Assembly: GCF_019655435.1 (NCBI RefSeq)
Contig: NZ_BPFH01000004.1
Coordinates: 397,564 to 461,563, forward strand
Direction: 5' to 3'
DNA: 64,000 bases
DNA from: Jannaschia pagri
Lineage (GTDB): Bacteria; Pseudomonadota; Alphaproteobacteria; Rhodobacterales; Rhodobacteraceae
Under the pieces are notes generated by a model, which searched no databases, was not told the origin of the DNA, and saw nothing but the letters and a program-made list of their open reading frames with translations. Below are positions 9,287-18,841 of this stretch, piece after piece; position 1 is the first letter of the stretch, and the number at the start of each line of letters is the position of its first letter. The position numbers and the translations under genes were made by a program.

Positions 9287-10254
9287 CGGCCCTCGTCTCG
9301 ACGGGTCCAACCCCAAAGGCAGATCAGCTCCATCAAGACATGGGCGCCCGCGATGGCCGTTGCGCCGGTGGTGTCATAGGACGGCGCAACCTCGACAATA
9401 TCGCCGCCGACAAGGGTGATACCGGCCAAATCGCGGAGGATCGCCGCCGCCTGCCCCGATGACAGCCCGCCCCAGACAGGGGTGCCGGTTCCGGGCGCAA
9501 AGGCGGGGTCAAGACAATCGATGTCAAAGGTCAGATAGGCGGGCCGGTCCCCAACAATGGATTTGATCTGGCGCGCGACCTCTCCCGGTGCGGCCTCATG
9601 GACGGCGCGGGCGTCGATTGTCGTCACGCCAAGGGTATCAGGATTGACCGTTCGAATGCCGACCTGCACCGAGGTGTAAGGATCTATGACCCCCGTTTTG
9701 ACGGCCTTGTAGAACATCGTGCCGTGGTCGATCCGCTGCATGTCGTCGTCGGGCCATGTGTCCGAATGGGCATCGAACTGGATCAAGCTCAGGGGGCCGT
9801 ATTTTTCCGCATGGGCCTGGAGGATTGGAAAACTGACGTAGTGGTCACCGCCCATGGCCAAACAGCCGACGCCCATGTCCAAGATGCCACGAATATGGTT
9901 GCGCAAGGCGGCGGGAAAGGCCGCGACCTTAGCGTAGTCAAACCCACAGTCCCCATAGTCGGCGATGGCGAATGTATCTAAGGGCGAGTAGTCCCAACCA
10001 TACGGCGGATCAAAGGGTTGGAGGGCACTGGCCTCTCGTATGGCGCGCGGACCGAACCGGCTGCCAGGGCGATGGGTGACCGCTTGGTCGAAGGGCACGC
10101 CCGTTATGGCGAGATCATAGCCTGTGAGGTCCTTGGTATAGGCCCGTCTGAACGCGGAGGTGACGCCGCCGAAGGCATTCTCGAACGCAAGGCCCCGCGC
10201 GTCGTCCCGCGTGATCGCCATATCAACCTGATCGCGTGCGTCTTGCAGGGCCAT
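9283..10254 (-). CDS. speB: Agmatinase family ureohydrolase
   Basis: Manganese enzyme of the arginase/agmatinase family, hydrolysing agmatine (or a related guanidino compound) to putrescine and urea. The 323-aa protein has the metal-ligand motifs GGDHY, FDAHSD and FDIDCLDP in the expected order. GGAGA precedes ATG 10254. Rhodobacteraceae carry several paralogues that act on different guanidino substrates, including guanidinobutyrate and guanidinopropionate, so the agmatine assignment is by family only. Confidence 0.88.
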   Translation of the reverse strand: MALQDARDQVDMAITRDDARGLAFENAFGGVTSAFRRAYTKDLTGYDLAITGVPFDQAVTHRPGSRFGPRAIREASALQPFDPPYGWDYSPLDTFAIADYGDCGFDYAKVAAFPAALRNHIRGILDMGVGCLAMGGDHYVSFPILQAHAEKYGPLSLIQFDAHSDTWPDDDMQRIDHGTMFYKAVKTGVIDPYTSVQVGIRTVNPDTLGVTTIDARAVHEAAPGEVARQIKSIVGDRPAYLTFDIDCLDPAFAPGTGTPVWGGLSSGQAAAILRDLAGITLVGGDIVEVAPSYDTTGATAIAGAHVLMELICLWGWTRRDEGR

Positions 10255-10363
10255 GCTCGTCTCCGAAGGTTTCTTGTCACGTCTTTGCTAGCCTTCGCGG
10301 CAGCGAAAAGGAAAGCATGCTTTGCCCCTCGACAGCCCTGCCCCATCGGCTAAGTGCTAGGGC

Positions 10364-10858
10364 ATGGAACACCTGCGCCAAGACTTCCTCAAGGCCATGA
10401 GCCGTGCCGCAGCCACCGTCAGCGTGGTGACGACCGATGGGCCAGCGGGCCTTGCGGGTGTCACGGTCTCGGCCATGACCTCGGTCAGTGCGGATGGCGA
10501 TGCGCCCACGATGCTGGTGTGCGTGAACCGTGGGGCCAGCGCGGCCCGCCCGATCCTCGACAACGGCTGCTTTGGCATCAACGTCCTCGCCGCCTCACAG
10601 CAGGACATTGCGGATGTCTTCGCGGGCCGGACGGGCGCCGTTGGACCCGCACGGTTCGATGGTTTGGCGGTCGAGACCCTGTCCACAGGCGCGCCCATCT
10701 TGGACGGGTTGGCCGCATTTGATTGTGAGGTCCAAGCCGTCGATTTGATTGGAACGCATCACGTGATCATCGGGGCCGTTCGTGCCGTGCGGTCCGATGA
10801 GACCGGAGCGCCTCTGATCTATGGGATGCGCAGCTATCTGCGGGCGGAGCCGGCTTAG
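10364..10858 (+). CDS. Flavin reductase family protein
   Basis: A 164-aa FMN-binding split-barrel protein like HpaC and the reductase components of two-component monooxygenases; it would reduce FMN or FAD with NAD(P)H. Recognisable segments are AVTVVTT-like SVVTTDGPAG, the GVTVSAMTSVS flavin-binding stretch and CFGINVLA. No partner monooxygenase lies beside it, so it may serve an enzyme encoded elsewhere. It is divergent from speB. Confidence 0.87.
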   Translation: MEHLRQDFLKAMSRAAATVSVVTTDGPAGLAGVTVSAMTSVSADGDAPTMLVCVNRGASAARPILDNGCFGINVLAASQQDIADVFAGRTGAVGPARFDGLAVETLSTGAPILDGLAAFDCEVQAVDLIGTHHVIIGAVRAVRSDETGAPLIYGMRSYLRAEPA

Positions 10859-10884
10859 GCTCAGACCCGGATCGATCCAGCAGG

Positions 10885-11652
10885 TCAGAAGCGGCCCAGC
10901 GTCACTGCCAAGCCCGTTCTGAGCGGAGCGCTTGCCCGACTGATGGGCACGGGGGCGTCCAACGCGGCGCGTGGGTCTTTGCGGACGGCGCGCAGTGTTG
11001 CATCCACATTGGCCATCACACCCAACACTGGCCGTGCGCCCTTAGAGAGTTTCGCCCGTCGGGCAGTGGCGAGCGCATCCAAGCCGATCTCCGCCAGGTG
11101 CAGCATCTCGGTCACTTGATCCCCGTGGGGCAGCGCATGGTGGCCCTTGGCAATCAAATCGGGAACCGCCCGCAAGAAAGCGGCGGTTCCTTGGGCCAAA
11201 CCCGCCGCTCGAAGTCCGTCGTGGGGCGCGCCAATGGCCCGACCCGCCACCCAAAGCAACGTTCCGGCGGTTGCCTCCAGATAGGTCCGAAGGGCCGCGC
11301 GGCTGGCCGGTGCCGACTTTTCGATATCCGCGCGCCGTGCTGAGACCAACCCATCCAAGGCCCGCGCGCCCTCGGCGTCGATGGCCTCCGCCAGGGGCGT
11401 GACCACTTCATGCCGCCGGACGGCCCCCCCGCTTGCGATTTCGTCCAGAGCATCCCGCCACCACTGGAGGCGCATTTCGGCGATCAAAGGCTCCTGCGTG
11501 ACCCAGGGCGCGCGCGCGACTTCAAGGTTGAATGCATAGAGGGGGAACAGCTTGGCGCGCGCCTCTACGGGCGCGGCCATCGCCGCGCGGAACCGGTCTG
11601 GGTCACCGCGCTGAACCAACCCCGCGCAGGCAGCGATGTCCGTCGTGCTCAT
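10885..11652 (-). CDS. Squalene/phytoene synthase family protein (NDUFAF6-like)
   Basis: A 255-aa all-helical member of the squalene/phytoene synthase superfamily. The first helix pair carries EMRLQWWRDALDEI instead of the Asp-rich prenyl-diphosphate motif of true synthases. This matches the branch that includes the complex I assembly factor NDUFAF6, which has no demonstrated prenyltransferase activity. ATG 11652 overlaps the methyltransferase stop (ATGA), making it the last gene of the cysS-cimA-methyltransferase operon. No carotenoid or hopanoid genes are nearby, which also argues against a terpene role. Family call firm, function inferred. Confidence 0.82.
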   Translation of the reverse strand: MSTTDIAACAGLVQRGDPDRFRAAMAAPVEARAKLFPLYAFNLEVARAPWVTQEPLIAEMRLQWWRDALDEIASGGAVRRHEVVTPLAEAIDAEGARALDGLVSARRADIEKSAPASRAALRTYLEATAGTLLWVAGRAIGAPHDGLRAAGLAQGTAAFLRAVPDLIAKGHHALPHGDQVTEMLHLAEIGLDALATARRAKLSKGARPVLGVMANVDATLRAVRKDPRAALDAPVPISRASAPLRTGLAVTLGRF

Positions 11653-12374
11653 ATGGGGCGCACCACGCGCAGCGCGTACCCGAGGCGATCCTTGAGGCGC
11701 GACCAGGTCTCTGCTTCCTGCCGCGATTGCGTGATCGCGTTTTGAAGCTCTGGGTCATCGACACCGTCCAAGGCATCGCAGCGCGCTTCGACGGCATCGA
11801 AATACGCCTGCCACCCGGCATCGGACACGCGGGACCGGGCGGTGACCTCATATCCGGCATCTCTGATCTTTGCGTCTAGGCTGTCGTCTGTGTCGAAAGC
11901 CTCCCCTTCCCAAAAGGCCACGGCCTCAGCGTCATCGGCCTGCGCCACAACGGGGGCGGAAAACACCACTGACCCACCGGGCGCCAGCGCGCTGCGCCAA
12001 GACGTCAACGAGGGGCCAACGCCATCGAAGTAGATCGCCCCAGCGCACCAGATCAGATCCAGAGGGCCCACGTCCGAAGGCGCCATAAGACCGTCGCCAC
12101 CGAGGGAGGACCCCCGACGCACCCTGATCTCCGGTCTGTCCCAGTGGCGCAAGGTGGCTTCGACGACAAAGGACAGATACGGGTCTAGCCCGATCACATG
12201 ACCCTGTGGCACGCGATCGGCCAAGACGCCCAGATCCGACCCCGGTCCGCAGCCCACGTCACAGACACGTCCCGTCTTTGGCAGTTGCGCCACCTCAGCG
12301 GCCCAGGCAACGTCCTCGGGCGTCCCAGGCCCTTCGCGGCTCAAGCCATTATGGATGATCCAAAATCCGGTCAT
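11649..12374 (-). CDS. Class I SAM-dependent methyltransferase
   Basis: A 241-aa methyltransferase of the Rossmann class with the SAM-binding motif VCDVGCGPGSD near residue 38, followed by GLDPY. An upstream extension of the frame exists, but ATG 12374 forms an ATGA overlap with the cimA stop, leaving little doubt about the start. It begins FWIIHNGLSREGPGT, resembling small-molecule methyltransferases. Substrate unknown; operon placement between cimA and the squalene/phytoene-synthase-family gene is the only clue. Confidence 0.85.
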   Translation of the reverse strand: MTGFWIIHNGLSREGPGTPEDVAWAAEVAQLPKTGRVCDVGCGPGSDLGVLADRVPQGHVIGLDPYLSFVVEATLRHWDRPEIRVRRGSSLGGDGLMAPSDVGPLDLIWCAGAIYFDGVGPSLTSWRSALAPGGSVVFSAPVVAQADDAEAVAFWEGEAFDTDDSLDAKIRDAGYEVTARSRVSDAGWQAYFDAVEARCDALDGVDDPELQNAITQSRQEAETWSRLKDRLGYALRVVRPI

Positions 12375-13960
12375 GTCCCCTGACATAGTTTCCACCGAAC
12401 CGCATCCAACAGGGCTTCGAAACTGGCATCCACGATATTGGGCGAAACGCCCACGGTGGACCAACGGCGCCCCTTCCCGTCTTCGTGGTCGATGATAACC
12501 CGGGTCACCGCCTCCGTCCCGCCCTGCATGATGCGGACGCGAAAATCGATCAGGCGAATGTCGTTGATCTGCGCTTGATACGGCCCGAGGTCCTTAAACA
12601 ATGCCTTGGAAAGCGCATTGACCGGGCCTCGGTCGCCCCCCGTCTCATCCATGGACTCAGACACCGACAGTTTTTTGTCCCCATCGACTTTCACGACCAC
12701 AACCGCCTCCGACAGGGACACCATCTGATTGTACTTGTTTTTGCGCCGCTCCACGGTCACGCGGTAGCGCTTCACTTCAAAAAACGACGGCAGCAGACTC
12801 AGTTCATCGCGGGCGATCATCTCGAAACTCGCTTGGGCGCCGTCGTAGGAGTAGCCCTTGTCTTCCTGGATTTTGACCCGTTCCAAGATCCGCCGCAGGG
12901 CCCCATCGTCATCAGTCGAAAGACCTGCGTCGGCCAACCGTTTGCGCAGGTTCGACAGACCCGCCTGATTGGACATGGGCACGATCCGGGCGTTGCCCAC
13001 CGCCTCGGGTGGGATGTGCTCATAGGTCTTGGGGTTTTTCAGAATGGCACTGGCATGGAGCCCCGCCTTATGGGCAAAGGCCGACGCGCCTACGTAAGCC
13101 GCTTCGCGGCGCGGCACGCGGTTTAGGATGTCGTCCAACCTGCGCGACACGCGGAGCAATCCCGGCAGGTCCCGGACGCCGGTCTGGAAGCGGCTGGCAT
13201 AGGGTTCCTTGAGCAGCAGGGTCGGGATGAGCGACGTCAGGTTCGCATTGCCGCAGCGTTCGCCGAGGCCGTTCAGCGTGCCCTGGACTTGTCTGACGCC
13301 CGCATCAATGGCCGCCAGCGATCCGGCCACGGCCTGTTCGGTGTCGTTATGGGTGTGGATGCCCAATCTGTCGCCAGGCAGGTCCAGCCCGTCGATCACC
13401 TCACCAATGCGGCTCGGCATGGTGCCCCCGTTGGTGTCGCATAACACCACCCATCGCGCGCCGGCGTCGAGGGCCGTGGCCAGACAGGCGCGCGCATAGG
13501 CCGGATCGGCCTCGAACCCGTCAAAGAAATGTTCCGCATCCAGCAGCGCCTCTCGACCCTGGGCCACCACATGGGCCACAGAGGCGCGGATGTTTTCGAG
13601 GTTTTCGTCCAGCGAGATGCCCAGCGCCGTTTCCACATGAAAGGTATGGGTCTTCCCCACAAGACAGACGGAGGACGTCCCCGCGTTCAGCACGGCGGCC
13701 AAGACGTCGTCATTCTCGGCGGAGCGGCCGGCCCGTTTGGTCATCCCAAAGGCCGTCATGGTGGCGCGGGTCTTGGGGGGCGCCGCGAAGAACTCGCTAT
13801 CGGTCGGGTTCGCACCGGGCCAACCGCCTTCGATGTGGTCAAGGCCCAGGGCATCGAGCATCTGCGCGATTTCGACTTTCTCGGCGGTTGAGAACTGCAC
13901 GCCCTGGGTTTGCTGCCCATCCCGCAGGGTCGTGTCGTAGAGGTAGAGGCGTTCGGTCAT
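12371..13960 (-). CDS. cimA: (R)-citramalate synthase
   Basis: Condenses pyruvate and acetyl-CoA to citramalate, a threonine-independent entry to isoleucine synthesis. The 529-aa protein has the HMGL-like barrel ([11 protein letters not shown] at residues 8-18; [10 protein letters not shown] carrying metal-binding histidines) and a C-terminal LeuA-type allosteric domain from about residue 400. The [10 protein letters not shown] segment and overall length match the CimA/2-isopropylmalate-synthase-like type 3 group rather than LeuA. It overlaps cysS upstream and the methyltransferase downstream by 4 nt each, so translation is probably coupled. Confidence 0.92.
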   Translation of the reverse strand: MTERLYLYDTTLRDGQQTQGVQFSTAEKVEIAQMLDALGLDHIEGGWPGANPTDSEFFAAPPKTRATMTAFGMTKRAGRSAENDDVLAAVLNAGTSSVCLVGKTHTFHVETALGISLDENLENIRASVAHVVAQGREALLDAEHFFDGFEADPAYARACLATALDAGARWVVLCDTNGGTMPSRIGEVIDGLDLPGDRLGIHTHNDTEQAVAGSLAAIDAGVRQVQGTLNGLGERCGNANLTSLIPTLLLKEPYASRFQTGVRDLPGLLRVSRRLDDILNRVPRREAAYVGASAFAHKAGLHASAILKNPKTYEHIPPEAVGNARIVPMSNQAGLSNLRKRLADAGLSTDDDGALRRILERVKIQEDKGYSYDGAQASFEMIARDELSLLPSFFEVKRYRVTVERRKNKYNQMVSLSEAVVVVKVDGDKKLSVSESMDETGGDRGPVNALSKALFKDLGPYQAQINDIRLIDFRVRIMQGGTEAVTRVIIDHEDGKGRRWSTVGVSPNIVDASFEALLDAVRWKLCQGT

Positions 13961-15351
13961 ATCCTGCCCCAGAGGTCGTTTAGCTGTTCAATGTCAAAAC
14001 CTTCGGACTTTGATAACTGAGGACCATCCTTCGTATCCTGAACAATGACCCCTGCTGCGGCCAACCCGTCTCGGATCTGGTCTGCCTTGGCGTAGTTCTT
14101 CTGGCCCTTGGCTCGGTCACGGGCATTCAGCAAATCAGTAACCAAGGCCAATTCTGCCTCCTCGAAAGACGGTTCGCTTGCCCAAGCTGGGACCTTGTCG
14201 AAGCCAAGGCCAAGTAGGTTCATGCTTCCACGAAGGGCTCCGAAGTCGCCTGCAGCGTAAAGCTGAAAACACTCAGCCAATGCGCCGTGCGTATTTAAAT
14301 CGTCCCGCAAGCATCGCAGGACTTCCGGATGGGCGTTTGTGTCCTGAGCGGTGCTCATGCTCGCTTGTCGGTACCACTTAATGAGAGTTTTCTTCGCCTC
14401 CCGCGCTTTGTCTTCCGTCCAATCCATCGGCTTGGAGTAATGCGTCGACAGGAACACAAACCGAATGACTTCCCCCGGCACGCCCTGGTCCAGCAGGTCA
14501 CGGACCGTGAAGAAGTTGCCCAGGCTTTTGGACATCTTCCGTCCTTCGACCAGCAGCATCTCATTGTGCAGCCAAATCTGGGCGTGTCCCGCATCCGGGT
14601 CGGCGCAGCAGCTCTGGGCGCGCTCGTTCTCGTGGTGGGGAAACATCAGATCGTTCCCGCCGCCGTGGATGTCAAAAGACGTTCCAAGCAAAGCCTTGGA
14701 CATGGCAGAGCATTCGATATGCCAGCCAGGCCGACCGCGCCCCCAGGGGCTATCCCAACCGGGCAGCTCCGGGCCCGAGGGCTTCCATAGGACGAAATCC
14801 ATGGGGTCCCGCTTGTAGGGGGCCACTTCGACCCGCGCACCTGCGATCATGTCGTCCACGGATCGACCCGAAAGCGACCCATATTGGGGATCGGCAGCGA
14901 CCGAAAACAACACGTGCCCCTCTGCGGCATAGGCATGGCCGGAAGCAATCAGCCCCTCGATCATCGCAATCATCTCGGCGATGTACTCGGTCGCGCGCGG
15001 CTCGTGGGTGGGGCGCAAGTTCCCAAGCGCATCCATGTCGGCGTGGTACCAGCCGATGGTTTCCTCGGTGATGTCGGAAATATCACGGCCCGTCTCGGCG
15101 GCGCGTGCGTTGATCTTGTCATCCACATCCGTGAAATTCCGGACGTAGGTCACATGGTCCAGCCCGTGGTCGTGGCGGAGCAAGCGGAACAGGACATCGA
15201 ACAAGATCACATTGCGGGCGTTGCCCAGGTGCGCCCGATCATAAACCGTCGGCCCACAGAGGTAGAGGCGCACATTCGAGGGGTCGAGCGGGACAAACCC
15301 TTCGACCTGTCGCGTCATCGAATTGCGCAAGCGCATGGCAGCCCGGTCCAT
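13957..15351 (-). CDS. cysS: Cysteine--tRNA ligase
   Basis: Charges tRNA-Cys. The 464-aa class I synthetase has the HIGH-box variant HLGN, the KMSKS loop, zinc ligands including LCGP and GWHIECSAM, and HHENE. The frame extends to 15369, but ATG 15351 is preceded by AGGAGA at 6-nt spacing and is chosen. It is the first gene of a four-gene overlapping operon with cimA, a methyltransferase and a squalene/phytoene-synthase-family gene. Confidence 0.96.
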   Translation of the reverse strand: MDRAAMRLRNSMTRQVEGFVPLDPSNVRLYLCGPTVYDRAHLGNARNVILFDVLFRLLRHDHGLDHVTYVRNFTDVDDKINARAAETGRDISDITEETIGWYHADMDALGNLRPTHEPRATEYIAEMIAMIEGLIASGHAYAAEGHVLFSVAADPQYGSLSGRSVDDMIAGARVEVAPYKRDPMDFVLWKPSGPELPGWDSPWGRGRPGWHIECSAMSKALLGTSFDIHGGGNDLMFPHHENERAQSCCADPDAGHAQIWLHNEMLLVEGRKMSKSLGNFFTVRDLLDQGVPGEVIRFVFLSTHYSKPMDWTEDKAREAKKTLIKWYRQASMSTAQDTNAHPEVLRCLRDDLNTHGALAECFQLYAAGDFGALRGSMNLLGLGFDKVPAWASEPSFEEAELALVTDLLNARDRAKGQKNYAKADQIRDGLAAAGVIVQDTKDGPQLSKSEGFDIEQLNDLWGRI

Positions 15352-15656
15352 CCGGTCTCTCCTCGTCATCTTTTATGGCGGGGTGCGGGTGGCTTGGGTC
15401 GGAACGCAGGCCATCCGGGCCCGCCGATCCTGTCAGCGGGCGGGTCAGATGCAGATAATGCAGATCACGCGTCCCATGGGGCGCGCGTAGCACGGGTCAC
15501 GCGACGTCGCAACCGTCCGGAGCCTGCGTGAAGGGTTAATCGGACGCCGCCACGGCCGACTGCCATTGCACCGGTCCACTCGCGAAGCCCGGGTCCAGCA
15601 AGATAAGCCCACACATTCGTTTGACAGTCGACCTCGCTCGGTGTCCGGTCACGCCC

Positions 15657-16829
15657 ATGGTGACACTCTCTAACCGATTGCGTCAGATCTCTCCGGGCGG
15701 AGAGGATGGCTGGGACATCTTCAACCGCGCACGGGCGCTGGAGGCGCAGGGCATTCCCCTGACCGATCTGACGGTTGGGGAGCATGACATCCGCACCCAT
15801 CCGACCATCCTGTCGGCCATGGCCGAGGCCGCCCACGCGGGGCAAACGGGCTACGCGGCCACCGCCGGAACCGCCGACCTGCGCGCCAGGATCGCCGCCC
15901 GCGTCTCGGAGCGGACCCAGGTGCCAACGACACAAGACAACGTGCTCGTTGTCCCCGGCGCGCAAATGGCTCTGTTTACTGCGTTGATGGGCGCACTGGA
16001 GCCCGGCGACCCCGTTCTGATCCCAGACCCATACTATGCAACCTACCCCGGCACGGTCCGCGCTGCTGGCGGGCGGCCCGTGGCCCTGGTGACCCGTCCC
16101 AAAGATGGCTTCCAACCCACCCGCGCGGCGCTGGAGGCGGCGGGGGATGCGCGCGCGGTGCTCGTCAATTCTCCGAACAACCCCACGGGCGCTGTCTATG
16201 GTCCGGAGACGATGCACGCCCTGGCCGATGCGGCGCGGGATCGCGATGCCTGGCTTATCTCGGATGAGGTCTACGACACCCAAGTCTGGACCGGCGCACA
16301 CCAAAGCCCCCGCGCCCTGCCCCACATGGCCGACCGGACCTTGGTCGCAGGGTCTTTGTCCAAATCCCACGCCATGACGGGCAGTCGGCTGGGCTGGCTG
16401 ATCGGCCCGGCGGATGCCATCGCCGAGATGGCGACCTTGGCTACCTATACGACCTATGGCGTGCCGGGATACATCCAGGCCGCTGGCTGCCATGCGCTGT
16501 CCCTAGGCGCAGCCTTCGAGGCGGAGATCTCCGCGCCGTTCCTGCGGCGGCGCCAGGCCTGCTTGGACCGGCTTGATCGACAACAGGTGGTCCGGGCGAT
16601 CCCCTCCGGTGGGGCCATGTACCTGATGTTGGATATTCGCGGCGCAGGCCTATCGGCGCCCGATTTCGCGGCGCGTCTGCTGGATCAACATCGTATCGCG
16701 GTCATGCCCGGCGACAGTTTCGGGCGGGCGGCTGCGGGCCATATCCGTGTCGCCTTGACTTTACCCGAGACGCGGCTGCTGCCCGCGTTCGACATCATTT
16801 TGAGCTTCGCCGAGGAGATGCGCCCATGA
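15657..16829 (+). CDS. Class I/II pyridoxal-phosphate aminotransferase
   Basis: A fold-type I aminotransferase of the aspartate/alanine aminotransferase group, about 390 aa. It shows the NSPNNPTG substrate/PLP loop, SDEVYD, the SLSKSHAMTGSRLGW segment with the Schiff-base lysine, and the C-terminal arginine region HIRVALTL. A TTG frame start exists at 15621, but ATG 15657 gives the normal N-terminus (VTLSNRLRQI); neither has a strong Shine-Dalgarno. Its stop overlaps the next gene by 4 nt, so the two are co-translated. Amino-acid substrate not determinable. Confidence 0.87.
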   Translation: MVTLSNRLRQISPGGEDGWDIFNRARALEAQGIPLTDLTVGEHDIRTHPTILSAMAEAAHAGQTGYAATAGTADLRARIAARVSERTQVPTTQDNVLVVPGAQMALFTALMGALEPGDPVLIPDPYYATYPGTVRAAGGRPVALVTRPKDGFQPTRAALEAAGDARAVLVNSPNNPTGAVYGPETMHALADAARDRDAWLISDEVYDTQVWTGAHQSPRALPHMADRTLVAGSLSKSHAMTGSRLGWLIGPADAIAEMATLATYTTYGVPGYIQAAGCHALSLGAAFEAEISAPFLRRRQACLDRLDRQQVVRAIPSGGAMYLMLDIRGAGLSAPDFAARLLDQHRIAVMPGDSFGRAAAGHIRVALTLPETRLLPAFDIILSFAEEMRP

Positions 16830-17629
16830 CCACGTTCCGAGACCTTCACAAACCCGGCGACCCTTTCATCCTGGCCAACGCCTGGGACCTTGGATCGGCC
16901 CGGATGCTCGTGGCCCTCGGTGCCCAAGCCATCGCCACCTCTTCGGCTGGCTACGCCTTCACGCGCGGGGTGCCAGACGGCGGACAGATTGGACGGGACG
17001 AGGCCATCGCCCATGCGGCCGAGCTGGCCCGCGCCGTCGCCGTCCCCGTCTCGGCGGATTTGGAGGACGGCTACGGCCCCGCGCCCGACGCCTGCGCCGA
17101 AACGGTGCGGCTGTCCATCGAGGCCGGATTGGCCGGATGCTGCATCGAGGACGTGTCGCCAGAGGGCACGGCCTATGGGTTCGACGCATCGGTTGAGCGG
17201 ATGGCGGCCGCTGTCACCGCCGCGCGCGCCGCGCCTTCTGACTTTGTGTTTTGCGCCCGCGCCGATGGTGTCTTGCACGGGCTTTATGATCTGGAGGAAG
17301 CCATCCGCCGCCTGCAAGCCTTCGAAGCCGTCGGCGCGGACGTTCTCTACTGCCCGGTGCCGGGCGGTCCCGAGGCCCTGGCACAGATCACGGCATCCGT
17401 ATCCGCCCCCGTCAATGCTTTGGCGGCGGGGCCGCTGATGGCGCAAACCCGTGCGGACTTCGGCGCCCTGGGGGCGGCCCGCATTTCCCTAGGGTCCTCC
17501 CTGGCGCGGGCAACCCATCGGATCATTCGCGATGCTGGGCAGGCCATGTTCGGCACGGGCGACTTTTCCAGTCTGGGCGGGATCAATGGGGATGAGGTGG
17601 ATGGCTACTTGGTGAGCGGCGCGGGCTGA
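16826..17629 (+). CDS. Isocitrate lyase/PEP mutase family protein
   Basis: A 267-aa barrel enzyme of the ICL/PEPM superfamily, which makes or breaks C-C or P-C bonds next to a 2-oxo acid. It keeps the DLEDGYG metal-binding motif and an N-terminal NAWDLGSARML typical of the carboxyphosphonoenolpyruvate-mutase/2-methylisocitrate-lyase-like subgroup. The lyase-specific KKCGH motif is not seen, and the active-site loop reads SAGYAFTRGVPDGG. It overlaps the aminotransferase by ATGA, suggesting a joint role in 2-oxo acid turnover. Reaction unknown. Confidence 0.84.
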   Translation: MTTFRDLHKPGDPFILANAWDLGSARMLVALGAQAIATSSAGYAFTRGVPDGGQIGRDEAIAHAAELARAVAVPVSADLEDGYGPAPDACAETVRLSIEAGLAGCCIEDVSPEGTAYGFDASVERMAAAVTAARAAPSDFVFCARADGVLHGLYDLEEAIRRLQAFEAVGADVLYCPVPGGPEALAQITASVSAPVNALAAGPLMAQTRADFGALGAARISLGSSLARATHRIIRDAGQAMFGTGDFSSLGGINGDEVDGYLVSGAG

Positions 17630-17661
17630 GGGGCGCGCGCTGGCGGACGGCCTGCAATCTT

Positions 17662-18111
17662 TCAGCGATCCTCAACACCCAACGGATCAGCGCCCGGCTG
17701 ATCCGTCTCGTTCGGGTCGAAGGAATGGTGAACGTGCATGATCCTCCAGGCGAGGCCCTCTCGACCAAGGACGAAGGTGCTACGAACACCTGGCCTCGGG
17801 GCGCTCCGATACCGAAGGATGGACGTGAGAACCGCCACATCGCCCCGACGCCGCGCCCTAAGGTCTTCTATCAAGAGAGGCTCAATCGTGCCGGACTCGG
17901 TTGTCTTACCGGTCGCGAAGAATGTACTGACCTTTGCGACATGATCCTCCAAGCTAGTGCTATCGCAGCCCGCGTGGTTGTCCCAAAAGACAAGACCGTC
18001 ATCGGAGAGGTAGAGCGCGCGAAGGGCCTCTAAATCCCTGTCGTAGAAGCACTGATTGTAGTGGTCGAGAAAGCTGCGAAGGGCGGTTTCCAGGTCATCA
18101 TCTTGGGTCAC
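17662..18111 (-). CDS. NTF2-like / SnoaL-type (DUF4440-like) protein
   Basis: A 149-aa cone-fold protein with features of the nuclear-transport-factor-2-like superfamily: an N-terminal helix LRSFLDHYNQCFYDRD, then LRALYLSDDGLVFWDN, and a final strand WRIMHVHHSF. Such proteins may be small-molecule isomerases or ligand-binding domains; the C-terminal HVHHS is typical of the DUF4440/SnoaL-like group. The only in-frame start is GTG 18111. It is convergent with the ICL/PEPM gene and 44 nt from eda. Confidence 0.72.
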   Translation of the reverse strand: MTQDDDLETALRSFLDHYNQCFYDRDLEALRALYLSDDGLVFWDNHAGCDSTSLEDHVAKVSTFFATGKTTESGTIEPLLIEDLRARRRGDVAVLTSILRYRSAPRPGVRSTFVLGREGLAWRIMHVHHSFDPNETDQPGADPLGVEDR

Positions 18112-18155
18112 GATCGCGTCCCGTCCCTTTCACGCCCCGAGCAGCCCGCCCGGCC

Positions 18156-18788
18156 CTAGGCACGCGCCGCCCGCGCCAAATCTTCGATGCTGCTCCAATC
18201 GCCAGCGGCCATCTTGTCCTTCGGGGCGACCCAGGATCCACCGACACAGACCACGTTCGACAGTCCGAGGTAGTCGGCCTTGTTGGCGAGGCTCACGCCT
18301 CCGGTTGGGCAGAATGAAACCTGCGGGATCGGCGCGCCGATGGCTTTAAGCGCCGGTGCGCCGCCCGAAGCTTCAGCGGGGAAGAACTTCAACATATCAA
18401 AGCCGACCTCCAGCAGGCGCATCACCTCGGTCGCGGTCGCGGCCCCGGGAAGGAGGGGCAAATCCTCATCAATGCAGGCCTGGATCAACTTGTCTGTCGC
18501 GCCTGGGGACACGCCGAAGGTTGCGCCCGCAGCCTTGGCCGCTTTGACGTCCTCGGGCGTGAGCAGGGTTCCCGCGCCGACAAAGCCGCCATGGACGTTG
18601 GCCATGGCCGAAATGCAATCAAGTGCGGCCGGTGTGCGCAGAGTCACCTCCAACGCGGGCAGACCACCGGCGACCAAAGCCTCGGCCAATGGGCGTGCGT
18701 GGGCCGTGTCGTCCAGCACGAGAACCGGGATGACGGGCGCCTGACCCGCGATCTCGCGTGCGGCTTTGGATTGATCTAGTGGCGTCAT
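18156..18788 (-). CDS. eda: 2-dehydro-3-deoxy-phosphogluconate aldolase
   Basis: Class I aldolase splitting KDPG to pyruvate and glyceraldehyde 3-phosphate, the last Entner-Doudoroff step. The 210-aa protein has GGLPALEVTLRT with the catalytic glutamate, GAGTLL, and the KFFPAE Schiff-base lysine motif, then FCPTGGV for phosphate binding. It lies 53 nt after edd on the same strand, forming the classical pair. Entner-Doudoroff is the main glucose route in roseobacters. Confidence 0.96.
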   Translation of the reverse strand: MTPLDQSKAAREIAGQAPVIPVLVLDDTAHARPLAEALVAGGLPALEVTLRTPAALDCISAMANVHGGFVGAGTLLTPEDVKAAKAAGATFGVSPGATDKLIQACIDEDLPLLPGAATATEVMRLLEVGFDMLKFFPAEASGGAPALKAIGAPIPQVSFCPTGGVSLANKADYLGLSNVVCVGGSWVAPKDKMAAGDWSSIEDLARAARA

Positions 18789-18841
18789 CGGAGACCTTCG
18801 AAAGTAAGAGAAAAAGTCGTTAAGTGGAGGAAGCGCTGGGA

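Noticed and set aside
15465..16493. 342-codon minus-strand ORF opposite the aminotransferase
   Set aside because: No domain; the plus-strand frame has PLP and substrate motifs.
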